A DNA stretch of 64,000 nt, taken from Salinimicrobium soli. GTDB lineage: Bacteria > Bacteroidota > Bacteroidia > Flavobacteriales > Flavobacteriaceae. The notes beneath the pieces are model-generated. The model saw only the letters and a program-made list of their open reading frames with translations. It was not told the DNA's origin and searched no databases. Position numbers and translations under genes: made by a program. Shown here piece by piece: positions 1 through 9,143 of this stretch. The stretch lies in the NCBI RefSeq assembly GCF_048323655.1, contig NZ_JBLUWW010000003.1, positions 248,001 to 312,000 on the forward strand, in the 5' to 3' direction. Every line of letters begins with the position of its first letter. Position 1 is the first letter of the stretch.

Positions 1-72
1 AAGAATATCAGCGCGGTTGGGGCCAATTCCCTTGAGGTAGTCAATGGGGGTGTTCAGGAGAGTTGGATTCAT
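1..72 (-). CDS. recG: ATP-dependent DNA helicase RecG, N-terminal fragment (runs off the left edge)
   Basis: Only the first 24 codons are present, read leftward from the ATG whose A is at 72. They encode a peptide containing TPIDYLKGIGPNRADIL, the typical start of Bacteroidota RecG, whose wedge domain precedes the helicase motor that remodels stalled forks and branched DNA. No catalytic motif is inside the window, so the call rests on the N-terminal similarity alone. The gene is divergent from the aminopeptidase at 181. Confidence 0.75.
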   Translation of the reverse strand, partial: MNPTLLNTPIDYLKGIGPNRADIL

Positions 73-180
73 AGAACGAAGATAAAAAAAAAGGTCATAG
101 GCGGGTCTAAAATGCCAATGATGGAAGGTTTTTCCTACTCATTTTCATTTCTTTTGCCCTGAGTAAGTTATATTTGGAAT

Positions 181-2235
181 ATGAACCGAATGAAATGCTT
201 TCTTTTTACTCTTCTTCTTTCTGGGATTTTATTGGCCCAGGAAAAGGCTGCAGTTGATTTCACTCACCTGGACGCCCGGCTGCAGATCTTTCCGGAACAG
301 GGAAAAGTTGAAGGTCAATTGCTCTACAGTTTCGATGTGAACCAAGAAACGGATTCAGTTTTTATTGATGCCCGAAAAATGGCATTTCAGGAGGTTCTTC
401 TGAACGGGAAATCTGTCGAATACCTCAATAATGGAAAACAGCTTATTTTGGTGAATAAGCTTCCGAAGTTAAAGAACAACCGGTTGCAGATCTCTTATTC
501 GGCCACTCCCGGGCAGGCAATGTATTTTATCCAAACAGAAACCGACGGGAAAGAACCATCGTATCAGGTCTGGACGCAAGGTCAGGGAAAATACACCTCT
601 AATTGGCTCCCGTCATTTGATGATACCAATGAGAAACTGGAATTTGATCTGCAAGTTGACTACAAAAAGGGTAAAACAGTAGTGGCCAATGGGGAATTGG
701 AGGAAACTGTTCAATTGAATGATTCCGTTGTGCGGTGGAAATACAATATGACTGCTCCCATGAGCAGTTATTTAGTAGCGGTTGCTGCAGGAGATCTTGA
801 AAAGAAAGAATTACAGACAAAGAACGGTACGGAAATGCTGTTTTATTACCCTCCACAATACGAGCAGCGATTCGAACCTACCTACAGGTATAGTGAGGAG
901 ATCATGAATTACTTTGAAAAGGAAATCGGGTTGGTTTATCCCTGGAAAAATTACAAACAAGTGCCGGTTAGGGAATTTCTGTATGCCGGAATGGAAAATA
1001 CGGGTACGACTATTTTTTCTGACAGTTTTTTAGTTGATTCCATTGGATTTAATGATCGCAACTATGTCAATGTGAATGCTCATGAGCTGGCGCATCAGTG
1101 GTTTGGTGATCTTGTAACTGCGGAATCGGGAGATCATCACTGGTTGCAGGAGGGGTTCGCAACTTATTATGCCTTGCTTGCCGAAAAAGTGATATTCGGG
1201 GATGATTATTATTACTGGAAATTATTCCGAAGTGCTGAAGAACTGAAGGAACTTAGTGATTCGGGTAAAGGAGAATCTCTTCTTGACCCTAATGCGAGTT
1301 CTCTTACCTTTTATCAAAAAGGAGCCTGGGCATTGCATATTCTAAAGGAATTAGTGGGAAAAGGCACTTTTGATGAGGCTGTAAAAAATTACCTGGAGAA
1401 GAACAAGTTCGGAAATGTAACCACTGCAGATTTTCTGAACGAAGTCGAAAAAGTTTCCGATGTGGATCTGACCGAATTTAAAAAGAACTGGTTACAACAA
1501 TCAGCTTTTCAGGGAACAGAAGCCCTGGAATCTCTGAAAAGATCTCCTTTTATTATGGATTACCTGGAAATTGCTGCCCTGAAGCAACTACCGCTATCAG
1601 AAAAAAAGCAGCTTTTGGAGGGGGCTCTGAATTTTCCGGTGCAGGATTATGTAGGGCAGGAGGTAGTCTACCAATTATCTCTTGAAGATCCTTATGAGGC
1701 TTTCAATTTGTACAAAAAAGCTTTTGCCAGTAACAATCTCTATGTGCGGCAGGCAATTGCCTTGAGTTTGCAACAAATACCTCAGGCACTTAAAACTGAC
1801 TACGAATCATTGCTGAATGATGATTCTTATGTGACTATTCAAGCGGCTTTACTAAATCTATGGATGAATTTTAAGGAAGACCGGCTGGAATACTTGAAAA
1901 TGACAGAAGGGATCGACGGCTTTTTAGATAAAAATGTCCGCATCGCATGGCTTGCCTTAAGTATGGCAACTCCCGAGATAAGTTCTGCTCAAAAAAAGGA
2001 ATATTTTCAGGAGTTAAATTCGTACACCGATGGTCATCAAAGGTTTCAGGTAAGACAGAATGCCTTCGATTTTCTGTATCAGTTAGGTGCTTTTACAGAT
2101 GAGAGCCTTCAAAACCTTCAGCAGGCAACTACGCATCACAATTATCGGTTTCGGGAATATGCAAAAGCAATGCTAAAGACCCTCAAGGAGTCGGGAAGCC
2201 TTTCCGAAGCTCAGCTGGAAATGCTCGAAAACTAG
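181..2235 (+). CDS. M1 family zinc aminopeptidase, secreted or periplasmic
   Basis: A 684-residue gluzincin aminopeptidase that removes N-terminal residues from peptides. A signal peptide covers about residues 1-20 (hydrophobic core ending LLAQ). The beta-saddle domain is followed by the substrate motif AGMEN at 269-273 and the zinc site HELAHQWFGD at 301-310, with the third ligand E324 in the WLQEGFATYY segment. The C-terminal 200 residues are helical and HEAT-like, as in full-length M1 enzymes. A TATATTTG box at 169-176 lies only 4 bases before the ATG at 181, so either the mRNA is nearly leaderless, the start is Met4 (190), or the box is chance. A second, shorter M1 protein lies at 19244. 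Confidence 0.92.
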   Translation: MNRMKCFLFTLLLSGILLAQEKAAVDFTHLDARLQIFPEQGKVEGQLLYSFDVNQETDSVFIDARKMAFQEVLLNGKSVEYLNNGKQLILVNKLPKLKNNRLQISYSATPGQAMYFIQTETDGKEPSYQVWTQGQGKYTSNWLPSFDDTNEKLEFDLQVDYKKGKTVVANGELEETVQLNDSVVRWKYNMTAPMSSYLVAVAAGDLEKKELQTKNGTEMLFYYPPQYEQRFEPTYRYSEEIMNYFEKEIGLVYPWKNYKQVPVREFLYAGMENTGTTIFSDSFLVDSIGFNDRNYVNVNAHELAHQWFGDLVTAESGDHHWLQEGFATYYALLAEKVIFGDDYYYWKLFRSAEELKELSDSGKGESLLDPNASSLTFYQKGAWALHILKELVGKGTFDEAVKNYLEKNKFGNVTTADFLNEVEKVSDVDLTEFKKNWLQQSAFQGTEALESLKRSPFIMDYLEIAALKQLPLSEKKQLLEGALNFPVQDYVGQEVVYQLSLEDPYEAFNLYKKAFASNNLYVRQAIALSLQQIPQALKTDYESLLNDDSYVTIQAALLNLWMNFKEDRLEYLKMTEGIDGFLDKNVRIAWLALSMATPEISSAQKKEYFQELNSYTDGHQRFQVRQNAFDFLYQLGAFTDESLQNLQQATTHHNYRFREYAKAMLKTLKESGSLSEAQLEMLEN

Positions 2236-2245
2236 ACTCCAATCT

Positions 2246-2767
2246 CTACCAAAGGGCAGTAACTTCTTTTTTGATATATAACAATCCGGTTTCGCTTGGC
2301 GGCTGTTGCTCCTGCAAAGATTTCAGAATGTGTTGCCGAAGCTCATCTGCAGTTTCAATGGATTCGTTTTCAGAAACTTTTCTGATCCTCGCGATCGTAG
2401 CATTTTTAGATGCTTTGATCACATTCCAGCATTCTTCGCTCAGATAGATCTGTTGTGCCAGGTTGTGTTCGAATTCCTGCTCAATAGTCCGAACTAAAAG
2501 AGAGGTGTAGGAATCCTTTTTTGAAGAGGTAGGGCGAATGCGAACCAGCAAATTTCCCGGTGCAATGCGCTCGAGGAACAGGGTCATTCGTTCATAGGCC
2601 TGCAGACGTAAGGGTAAAGCCTGTTTTTGATTTTCGCGGTGCAGAAGGAAACGGCGGCGCTGTTCTTCATTTTTGGTGTGCAGGTTGAAAAAGTAAAAGG
2701 AGATGATGCCAACTACAACTGCGGGCAATAAATAGAAAACTCCCTGTAAAATATATTCTTCGGTCAT
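2246..2767 (-). CDS. Membrane-anchored protein of unknown function
   Basis: The 173-residue product has one N-terminal membrane segment (about residues 7-27) followed by a charged stretch and a helical cytoplasmic domain of about 130 residues. I recognise the general type as a small uncharacterised Bacteroidota membrane protein but cannot assign a function. It starts 9 bases after the stop of the FMN-dependent glutamate-synthase-like gene upstream (4396-2777), so it is probably its operon partner. It converges on the aminopeptidase with only 10 bases between the stops. Confidence 0.75.
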   Translation of the reverse strand: MTEEYILQGVFYLLPAVVVGIISFYFFNLHTKNEEQRRRFLLHRENQKQALPLRLQAYERMTLFLERIAPGNLLVRIRPTSSKKDSYTSLLVRTIEQEFEHNLAQQIYLSEECWNVIKASKNATIARIRKVSENESIETADELRQHILKSLQEQQPPSETGLLYIKKEVTALW

Positions 2768-2776
2768 AAAAAATAA

Positions 2777-4396
2777 TTATTGATCTGAAACAGATGTATC
2801 TTCAGTAAGGACTTCCTTTACATCGGTTTCTTTTCCTTTTCTGTACGAGCCGCCTAAGTTAGGACATCCTACTAAAGTTTCCACGGAATCAAAAGGAACT
2901 TTTGATTTGCTGTACCCAAAAGTCTCCCTTAGAGTCTTAGAAATAAAACGATCGCTAAGGTTGATCTCCACATCATCCATTGTGATCTGGCAGGGATGTT
3001 CATAGCCACAGGCGTGTGTGATCTCCAAAAGCTCTTTTCTGAAATTGTTGAAATAGTAATTCACCCTTTCAGATTTATCTTTGATGTTGATACCTGCCTG
3101 CAACCATTTGTTCTGAGTGGTAACCCCTGTTGGGCATTTATTGGTGTGGCAAACCTGCGCCTGTATACAACCAATGCTCAACATTGCTTCACGGGCCACA
3201 TTTATAACATCTGCACCCATCGCAAAAGCCATAGCCGCTTTTGCCGGAAAACCTAATTTACCGGCTGCAACAAAAACGATCCTGTCGGTAAGTTCCGCCG
3301 CTTGGAAAATTTTGTACACATCGGTAAAGCCGTAGATAAAAGGAAGGGCAACATGATCTGCAAAACTGGGTGGTGCAGCACCGGTTCCGCCTTCTCCGCC
3401 ATCGACGGTAATAAAATCGGGACCTCTATTGGTCTCCTTCATTATCTGGGCAAGTTCCTTCCACTCGTCCAGTTTCCCAATAGCAGCTTTAATTCCCACA
3501 GGCAGGCCGGTTTGTTCAGCGATGTCTTCAATGAAGTCTACCAATTCGGCCATAGTTCCAAACGCGCTGTGGTTTGGAGGAGAAAGCACATCTTTTCCTA
3601 TTGGTACGTGCCTGATTTCAGAAATTTCTTTGGTGATCTTAGTAGCAGGAAGCACTCCTCCTTTTCCGGGTTTTGCTCCCTGTGATAGTTTGATTTCGAT
3701 TGCCCGAACCTGTTTATTTTCAGAAGTCAGCTTTACAAGCTTTTCGATAGAAAAGGTACCATCAGGATTTCGTACCCCAAAATACCCTGTCCCGATCTGG
3801 AATACCACATCTCCTCCTTTTTTGTGGTAAGGAGATAGACCACCCTCACCGGTATTGTGGTAAGCATAGGCTTTTTTGCATCCAATGTTGAGCGATTCTA
3901 TTGCCCTTGCTGAAAGGGATCCGAAACTCATGGCAGAAACATTAATAACTGAAGCCGGCCGAAAGGGACGCCGCCGCTTATTATATTCCCCCATTACCTT
4001 GGCAGAGGCCACAAAATAAGGATCTTTTGCGTTGTGATGTTCGGGTGGTAATTTGTACGGAATGACCGCATTGTTGATGAAAATGTAATTCACCTGATAG
4101 ATGTCCCTGTCAGTCCCAAAACCTTCGTAATTATTCTCATTTTTGGATGAGGCGTAGATCCATCCGCGTTCGATCCTGTTGAACGGTAATTCTTCCCTGT
4201 TGCTGGCCACTATATATTGCCGCAAACCGGGACCCACTCTTTCTAACATATAGCGAATATGGCCTACTATCGGAAAGTTATGGGTGATTATGTGTTTTTT
4301 GTTTATAAAGACGTCATAAATGGCGATACAGGCAAGGATTATTAAAAGCCATGCCCACCACGGAATTAGTTTTAATAAAACAAATACTTCAGTCAT
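2777..4396 (-). CDS. FMN-binding glutamate synthase family protein
   Basis: A 539-residue protein with one N-terminal membrane helix (about 8-27) and a glutamate-synthase central/FMN barrel. Visible family signatures are the NVSAMSFGSLS segment, the FMN-phosphate stretch VDGGEGGTGAAP, and the iron-sulfur cysteines of CIQAQVCHTNKCPTG. It has no glutaminase domain, as in the stand-alone archaeal/bacterial GltB-like family. The electron donor and true substrate are not evident. It is the middle gene of a leftward run: the M20 amidohydrolase lies 1 base upstream and the small membrane protein 9 bases downstream. Confidence 0.88.
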   Translation of the reverse strand: MTEVFVLLKLIPWWAWLLIILACIAIYDVFINKKHIITHNFPIVGHIRYMLERVGPGLRQYIVASNREELPFNRIERGWIYASSKNENNYEGFGTDRDIYQVNYIFINNAVIPYKLPPEHHNAKDPYFVASAKVMGEYNKRRRPFRPASVINVSAMSFGSLSARAIESLNIGCKKAYAYHNTGEGGLSPYHKKGGDVVFQIGTGYFGVRNPDGTFSIEKLVKLTSENKQVRAIEIKLSQGAKPGKGGVLPATKITKEISEIRHVPIGKDVLSPPNHSAFGTMAELVDFIEDIAEQTGLPVGIKAAIGKLDEWKELAQIMKETNRGPDFITVDGGEGGTGAAPPSFADHVALPFIYGFTDVYKIFQAAELTDRIVFVAAGKLGFPAKAAMAFAMGADVINVAREAMLSIGCIQAQVCHTNKCPTGVTTQNKWLQAGINIKDKSERVNYYFNNFRKELLEITHACGYEHPCQITMDDVEINLSDRFISKTLRETFGYSKSKVPFDSVETLVGCPNLGGSYRKGKETDVKEVLTEDTSVSDQ

Positions 4397-4397
4397 T

Positions 4398-5678
4398 TTA
4401 TTGGTTTAAGTAATCTACAGCTAACTGTGACATTACTTTAACCCCAAGCAGTAAGCCGTCCTCATCAATAAAGAATTCGGGGGTGTGGTGTGGTGCTGGT
4501 TCAGTTGTACCCGGAGTTTGTCCTCCAAGGAAGAAATAGAATCCCGGTACTTCCTCCTGGAAAAAGGAGAAATCTTCACCTCCTGTGGTGGCTTTTGTAA
4601 GCTGCACATTCTCCTTGCCTGCAACTTTTTCCAAAGTAGGCAACATTTCCTGCGTAAGTGCAGGATCATTATAAGTGATGGCAGTGTTATTCTGTATCTC
4701 AATAGTAGCTGAACCACCATAGGCTTCGGCAATAGCGGGAACCATTTCTCGCATTCTCTTCAGGATCTCTGCTTTCATTTGAGGGTCAAGTGTCCTTACA
4801 GTTCCAATCATCTCAGCAGTTTCAGGAATAATATTAAAACGCACTCCGCTGGTTATTTTACCTACCGTTATAACGGCAGCGCCATCTACCAGTTTGGCAT
4901 TACGGCTGATGATCGTCTGCAAACCATCAATGATCTTTGCTGAAATAAGAATAGGATCCACACCAGTCCAGGGTGCCGAACCATGTGTTCCTTTTCCTTC
5001 TACTTTTATGACAAACCGCTCCACGGCCGCCATGGTTCCTTCCGGTTTATACTTGATCACACCTACCGGAGTCGCAGAATTTATATGCAATCCAAAAATG
5101 GCATCTACGTCAGGATTTTTTAGGACTCCTTCTTTGATCATTACCGAAGCACCACCTTCTTCACCCGGTGGCGGTCCTTCTTCGGCGGGCTGAAAAATGA
5201 ACTTCACGGTTCCATTTATTTTATCCTTATTTTTTGAAAGTACTTCGGCAGTTCCCATTAATATGGCCGTGTGCGTATCGTGTCCGCAGGCGTGCATTAC
5301 GCCTGTGGTAGTACCCAAAAATTCGGTAGTTACTTCCGATTTGAAGGGCAGATCATTTCTTTCGGTAACCGGCAGGGCGTCAATATCGGCACGAAGTGCA
5401 ACTACTTTTCCCGGCTTGTTACCTTCGAGTATTCCTACCACTCCTGTTTTTGCTACTCCGGTCTCCACTTTCATTCCCAAAGACCTTAGATGCTCGGCAA
5501 TCTTTTCGGCAGTGCGGAATTCCCTGTTGGATAATTCCGGGTGCTCATGAAAATCTCTTCGCCATTCGATCACTTGTTGCTCAATGTTTTCAGCAGCTGA
5601 GCTTATTTCCGGGTCTACCTGTTGTGCAGCAGCAGAAATGCCAAAAAAGCACAACAGAGGGAGCATTAACTTCTTCAT
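4398..5678 (-). CDS. M20 family amidohydrolase, exported
   Basis: A 426-residue metal-dependent amidohydrolase of the IAA-amino acid hydrolase/hippurate hydrolase type, which releases an amino acid from an N-acyl conjugate. The signal peptide is residues 1-19 (ending AAAQQ). The motifs HACGHDTHTA and QPAEEG carry metal ligands and the catalytic glutamate, and a late histidine occurs in APHHTPEF. The family dimerisation domain sits between residues about 205 and 320. It is the promoter-proximal gene of the leftward group with the glutamate-synthase-like protein; the physiological substrate is unknown. Confidence 0.9.
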   Translation of the reverse strand: MKKLMLPLLCFFGISAAAQQVDPEISSAAENIEQQVIEWRRDFHEHPELSNREFRTAEKIAEHLRSLGMKVETGVAKTGVVGILEGNKPGKVVALRADIDALPVTERNDLPFKSEVTTEFLGTTTGVMHACGHDTHTAILMGTAEVLSKNKDKINGTVKFIFQPAEEGPPPGEEGGASVMIKEGVLKNPDVDAIFGLHINSATPVGVIKYKPEGTMAAVERFVIKVEGKGTHGSAPWTGVDPILISAKIIDGLQTIISRNAKLVDGAAVITVGKITSGVRFNIIPETAEMIGTVRTLDPQMKAEILKRMREMVPAIAEAYGGSATIEIQNNTAITYNDPALTQEMLPTLEKVAGKENVQLTKATTGGEDFSFFQEEVPGFYFFLGGQTPGTTEPAPHHTPEFFIDEDGLLLGVKVMSQLAVDYLNQ

Positions 5679-5796
5679 ATTTAGGATTTAGGTTAAAGGC
5701 TTTTCAGCCGGTACTATTATTCTCCTAAATATATTTAAAAAATCAGGCTTATCATAAAAAGCTCCTCCTTTGTTTAAAAAGAACCTTTTAGGCGGT

Positions 5797-5826
5797 TTTG
5801 TTTTAGGTGCTTTTTGGTTAATTTCA
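5797..5826 (+). promoter_or_regulatory. Possible Bacteroidota-type promoter of the UvrD-like helicase gene
   Basis: TTTG at 5797-5800 is followed after 18 bases by TAATTTCA at 5819-5826, close to the Bacteroidota consensus TTTG-N(17-23)-TAnnTTTG. It sits 23 bases before the TTG start of the helicase gene. The -7 box is imperfect, hence the low confidence. Confidence 0.35.
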
Positions 5827-5848
5827 CCCCTTTAAAAGTCGAGAAATA

Positions 5849-8173
5849 TTGGAATCTTATTTAGCCGAATTAAATGATGCGCAGCGGGCGCCCGTCCTCC
5901 AAAAAGAAGGGCCAATGATAGTGATTGCCGGCGCAGGATCTGGAAAAACGCGGGTGCTCACCTATAGAATTGCCTATTTGATGAGCCAGGGAGTGGATCC
6001 TTTTAATATTCTTTCCCTCACCTTTACGAACAAGGCTGCCCGGGAAATGAAGACAAGGATCGCGCAGATAGTTGGAAATAGTGAGGCCAAGAACCTGTGG
6101 ATGGGTACTTTTCACTCCATATTCGCTAAAATGCTTCGGTTTGAGGCTGATAAATTGGGCTATCCTTCCAATTTCACTATATACGACACCCAGGATTCCC
6201 AACGGCTAATTTCTGCTATCATTAAAGAAATGGGGCTGGATAAAGATGTTTATAAATATAAACAAGTCTATTCCCGTATCTCTTCTTACAAGAATAGTCT
6301 TATAACTGTAAAGGCATATTTTCAAAATCCTGAATTGCAGGAGGCCGATGCCATGTCAAAGAAACCTCGCATGGGAGAGATCTATCAGAATTATGTAGAT
6401 CGTTGCTTCAAGGCTGGGGCCATGGATTTTGATGACCTGCTGCTGAAGACCAACGAACTGCTGAATCGTTTTCCGGATGTTCTTCAGAAATATCAGAATC
6501 GATTCCGTTACATTCTTGTAGATGAGTACCAGGATACCAACCATTCTCAATACCTGATCGTTAAAGCTCTTTCAGATAAATTTCAGAATATATGCGTAGT
6601 GGGAGATGATGCCCAAAGTATCTATGCCTTCCGCGGAGCAAACATCAACAATATACTCAACTTTCAGAAAGATTATGACGGGGTCCAGATGTACCGACTT
6701 GAGCAGAATTACCGCTCTACCAAAAATATTGTAGAGGCTGCAAACTCGATTATTGAGAAGAATAAAACGCGACTGGAAAAGGTGGTTTGGACTGCCAATG
6801 ACGAAGGGCCAAAAATCGTAGTCAACCGCCTGCTTACTGATGGGGAAGAAGGAAGGTTCGTGGCAGGATCCATTTTTGAGAACAAGATGGAGAAGCAACT
6901 GAAAAATGGCGATTTTGCGATCCTTTATCGTACCAATGCCCAAAGCCGGGCAATGGAAGATGCCCTGCGGAAAAAGGATATTCCGTATCGCATTTATGGT
7001 GGCTTATCATTTTACCAGCGTAAGGAGATCAAGGATGTGTTGTCTTACCTGAGATTGCTTATCAATCCGAAGGATGAAGAGGCTTTAAAGCGGGTGATCA
7101 ATTATCCGGCTCGCGGAATTGGTCAAACTACAATTGACCGTCTTACCATTGCAGCAAACCATTATAAAAGATCAATTTTTGAGATCATTGAGAACCTCGA
7201 TAAGATCGACCTGAAGATCAACCGGGGAACCAAAGGAAAGCTGGAGAATTTTATCAATATGATCAAAAGCTTCCAGATCCTGAACCAGTCTGCAGATGCT
7301 TTTGTGGTGGCAGAAACGGTAGCCAAAAAGACCGGACTTCTTCAGGAGCTTAAAAAAGACGGAACTCCAGAAGGAATTGCGAGGATAGAAAATATCGAGG
7401 AATTGCTTAACGGGATCCGCGATTTTGTGGAAGGACAAAAAGAACTGGCAGATGCCACAGGTTCTTTGACAGAATTTCTCGAAGACGTAGCCCTGGCTAC
7501 CGACATGGATAAGGATTCCGGAGATGAAGACCGCGTTGCGCTTATGACCATTCACCTCGCGAAAGGGCTTGAATTTCCATATGTATACATCGTGGGAATG
7601 GAGGAGGATCTTTTTCCTTCAGCCATGAGTATGAATACCCGTTCTGAACTGGAAGAAGAGCGCCGACTTTTTTATGTGGCACTTACCAGGGCAGAAAAAC
7701 AGGCTTATCTCACCTATACCCAATCCCGTTACCGTTGGGGAAAACTTGTAGATGCGGAGCCCAGTAGATTTATCGAAGAGATCGAGGACAAGTACCTTGA
7801 TTATATGATTCCGCAGGATGATTATAAATACAAACCTCTAATAGATACCGACATTTTCGGAGAGGTAGATAAAAGTAAATTCCGACAGTCAAAACCAGTA
7901 AATGGAACGCCGCCACCATCTCACAAACCTACAGATGAACAGTTGCGCAAACTTCGGAAGTTAAAACCGGCTACTGCTCCACCTACTTCCGCAGCAAGCG
8001 AACCAGGGGTGAAACTTGAAGCGGGGAATGAAGTTGAGCATATGCGCTTTGGAAAAGGAAAAGTGCTACAGATCGAAGGTGTGGGACAGGATAAAAAAGC
8101 GGAAATTGATTTCGAGAACGGAGGGATCAAAAAGCTGTTGCTTCGCTTTGCCAAACTGAAGTTACTTTCCTGA
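5849..8173 (+). CDS. uvrD: UvrD/PcrA-type ATP-dependent DNA helicase
   Basis: A 774-residue superfamily 1A 3'-5' helicase. Walker A (GAGSGKT) is at residues 28-34, the DEYQDT Walker B/motif II near 225, the motif III segment VVGDDAQSIYAFRGA just after it, and motif VI in LFYVALTRAEK near 610. A C-terminal Tudor-like tail typical of UvrD/PcrA is present after a proline-rich linker. The start codon is TTG at 5849: it places the expected ESYLAELNDAQR N-terminus in frame and no better ATG exists upstream. Its role is nucleotide excision/mismatch repair and removal of protein roadblocks. Confidence 0.92.
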   Translation: MESYLAELNDAQRAPVLQKEGPMIVIAGAGSGKTRVLTYRIAYLMSQGVDPFNILSLTFTNKAAREMKTRIAQIVGNSEAKNLWMGTFHSIFAKMLRFEADKLGYPSNFTIYDTQDSQRLISAIIKEMGLDKDVYKYKQVYSRISSYKNSLITVKAYFQNPELQEADAMSKKPRMGEIYQNYVDRCFKAGAMDFDDLLLKTNELLNRFPDVLQKYQNRFRYILVDEYQDTNHSQYLIVKALSDKFQNICVVGDDAQSIYAFRGANINNILNFQKDYDGVQMYRLEQNYRSTKNIVEAANSIIEKNKTRLEKVVWTANDEGPKIVVNRLLTDGEEGRFVAGSIFENKMEKQLKNGDFAILYRTNAQSRAMEDALRKKDIPYRIYGGLSFYQRKEIKDVLSYLRLLINPKDEEALKRVINYPARGIGQTTIDRLTIAANHYKRSIFEIIENLDKIDLKINRGTKGKLENFINMIKSFQILNQSADAFVVAETVAKKTGLLQELKKDGTPEGIARIENIEELLNGIRDFVEGQKELADATGSLTEFLEDVALATDMDKDSGDEDRVALMTIHLAKGLEFPYVYIVGMEEDLFPSAMSMNTRSELEEERRLFYVALTRAEKQAYLTYTQSRYRWGKLVDAEPSRFIEEIEDKYLDYMIPQDDYKYKPLIDTDIFGEVDKSKFRQSKPVNGTPPPSHKPTDEQLRKLRKLKPATAPPTSAASEPGVKLEAGNEVEHMRFGKGKVLQIEGVGQDKKAEIDFENGGIKKLLLRFAKLKLLS

Positions 8174-8242
8174 TAGTTTAACAGTTAAGTTTCTGTTATT
8201 CTTTAGGTAAGCTCTCCTGTTGTCTTTAATTTTAAAGGAAAA

Positions 8243-8455
8243 ATGATACGGGAAGGAACCAACGTAAAATGGAAATGGGGGAAAGGTACTGCAACAGGTA
8301 CTGTAAAAGACACTTTTGACAGAGAAATCACCACGACTATAAAAGGTACCAAAGTGACCCGGAAAGGTAAACCGGGCAACAAGGCTCTTTTCATTCAACA
8401 GGAAAACGGTGCCGAAGTACTCAAGCTGGAAAGTGAAGTCGAGAGGATCGACTGA
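8243..8455 (+). CDS. DUF2945 / HVA1-type small protein
   Basis: A 70-residue basic protein with the DUF2945 (hypervirulence-associated TUDOR-like) pattern: an initial VKWKWGKGTATGTV strand pair, then the TVKDTFDREIT and IKGTKVTRKG segments. Family members are small beta-barrels of unknown function, often annotated as stress associated. An AAAGGAAAA stretch just before the ATG could serve as ribosome binding site. It follows the helicase gene by 69 bases in the same direction. Confidence 0.8.
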   Translation: MIREGTNVKWKWGKGTATGTVKDTFDREITTTIKGTKVTRKGKPGNKALFIQQENGAEVLKLESEVERID

Positions 8456-8522
8456 GGAACCCCCACATTTTAAGGACCGTTGAATTTTTGTAACTTTCAT
8501 TCTAATCTAATCAAAAAGAGAC

Positions 8523-9143
8523 ATGGCAGAACTCATCAGGATCTATGAAGAAAACCCGAGCCCAAAACTTATTAAAAAAGTAGTTGATGCTCTTCGAGAT
8601 GGAGCATTGATAATTTATCCTACAGACACCGTTTACGGTCTGGGATGTGATATAACCAATACCGCTGCCCTGGAGAAGATTGCCCAGGTACGGGGCGTAA
8701 AACTTGAAAAAGCAAACTTTTCTTTTATCTGTGAAGACCTTAGTAATCTATCTGATTATGTAAGGCAAATTGATACTCCAACTTTTAAGATCTTAAAAAG
8801 ATGCCTTCCCGGGCCTTATACTTTTGTGTTACCGGGAAATAATAACCTGCCCAACGTCTTTAAAAAGAAAAAAACGGTAGGGATTAGAGTGCCCGATAAT
8901 AATATTTGCCGTGCGCTGGTTGCCGGTTTGGGAAATCCTATTGTCTCCACTTCTATCAGGGATGACGACGAGGTACTTGAGTATACAACAGACCCTGAGC
9001 TCATTCTGGAAAAGTGGGATCACATCGTGGACATTGTGATCGACGGTGGTTATGGCGACAATATTCCTTCGACAGTTATTGACCTGACTTCTTCAGAACC
9101 CGAAGTGATCAGGGAAGGCAAAGGAACGGTGGATATTCTATAA
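8523..9143 (+). CDS. L-threonylcarbamoyladenylate synthase (Sua5/YrdC/TsaC family)
   Basis: A 206-residue YrdC-fold enzyme that makes threonylcarbamoyl-AMP from threonine, bicarbonate and ATP for the t6A37 modification of ANN-decoding tRNAs. The N-terminal signature YPTDTVYGLGCD and the KRCLPGPYTFVLPG and VGIRVPDN segments are present. It lacks the extra Sua5 domain, so it is TsaC-like in size. Its 3' end overlaps the convergent lipoprotein gene by 6 bases (stops at 9141-9143 and 9138-9140), so the two mRNAs are antisense at their ends. Confidence 0.9.
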   Translation: MAELIRIYEENPSPKLIKKVVDALRDGALIIYPTDTVYGLGCDITNTAALEKIAQVRGVKLEKANFSFICEDLSNLSDYVRQIDTPTFKILKRCLPGPYTFVLPGNNNLPNVFKKKKTVGIRVPDNNICRALVAGLGNPIVSTSIRDDDEVLEYTTDPELILEKWDHIVDIVIDGGYGDNIPSTVIDLTSSEPEVIREGKGTVDIL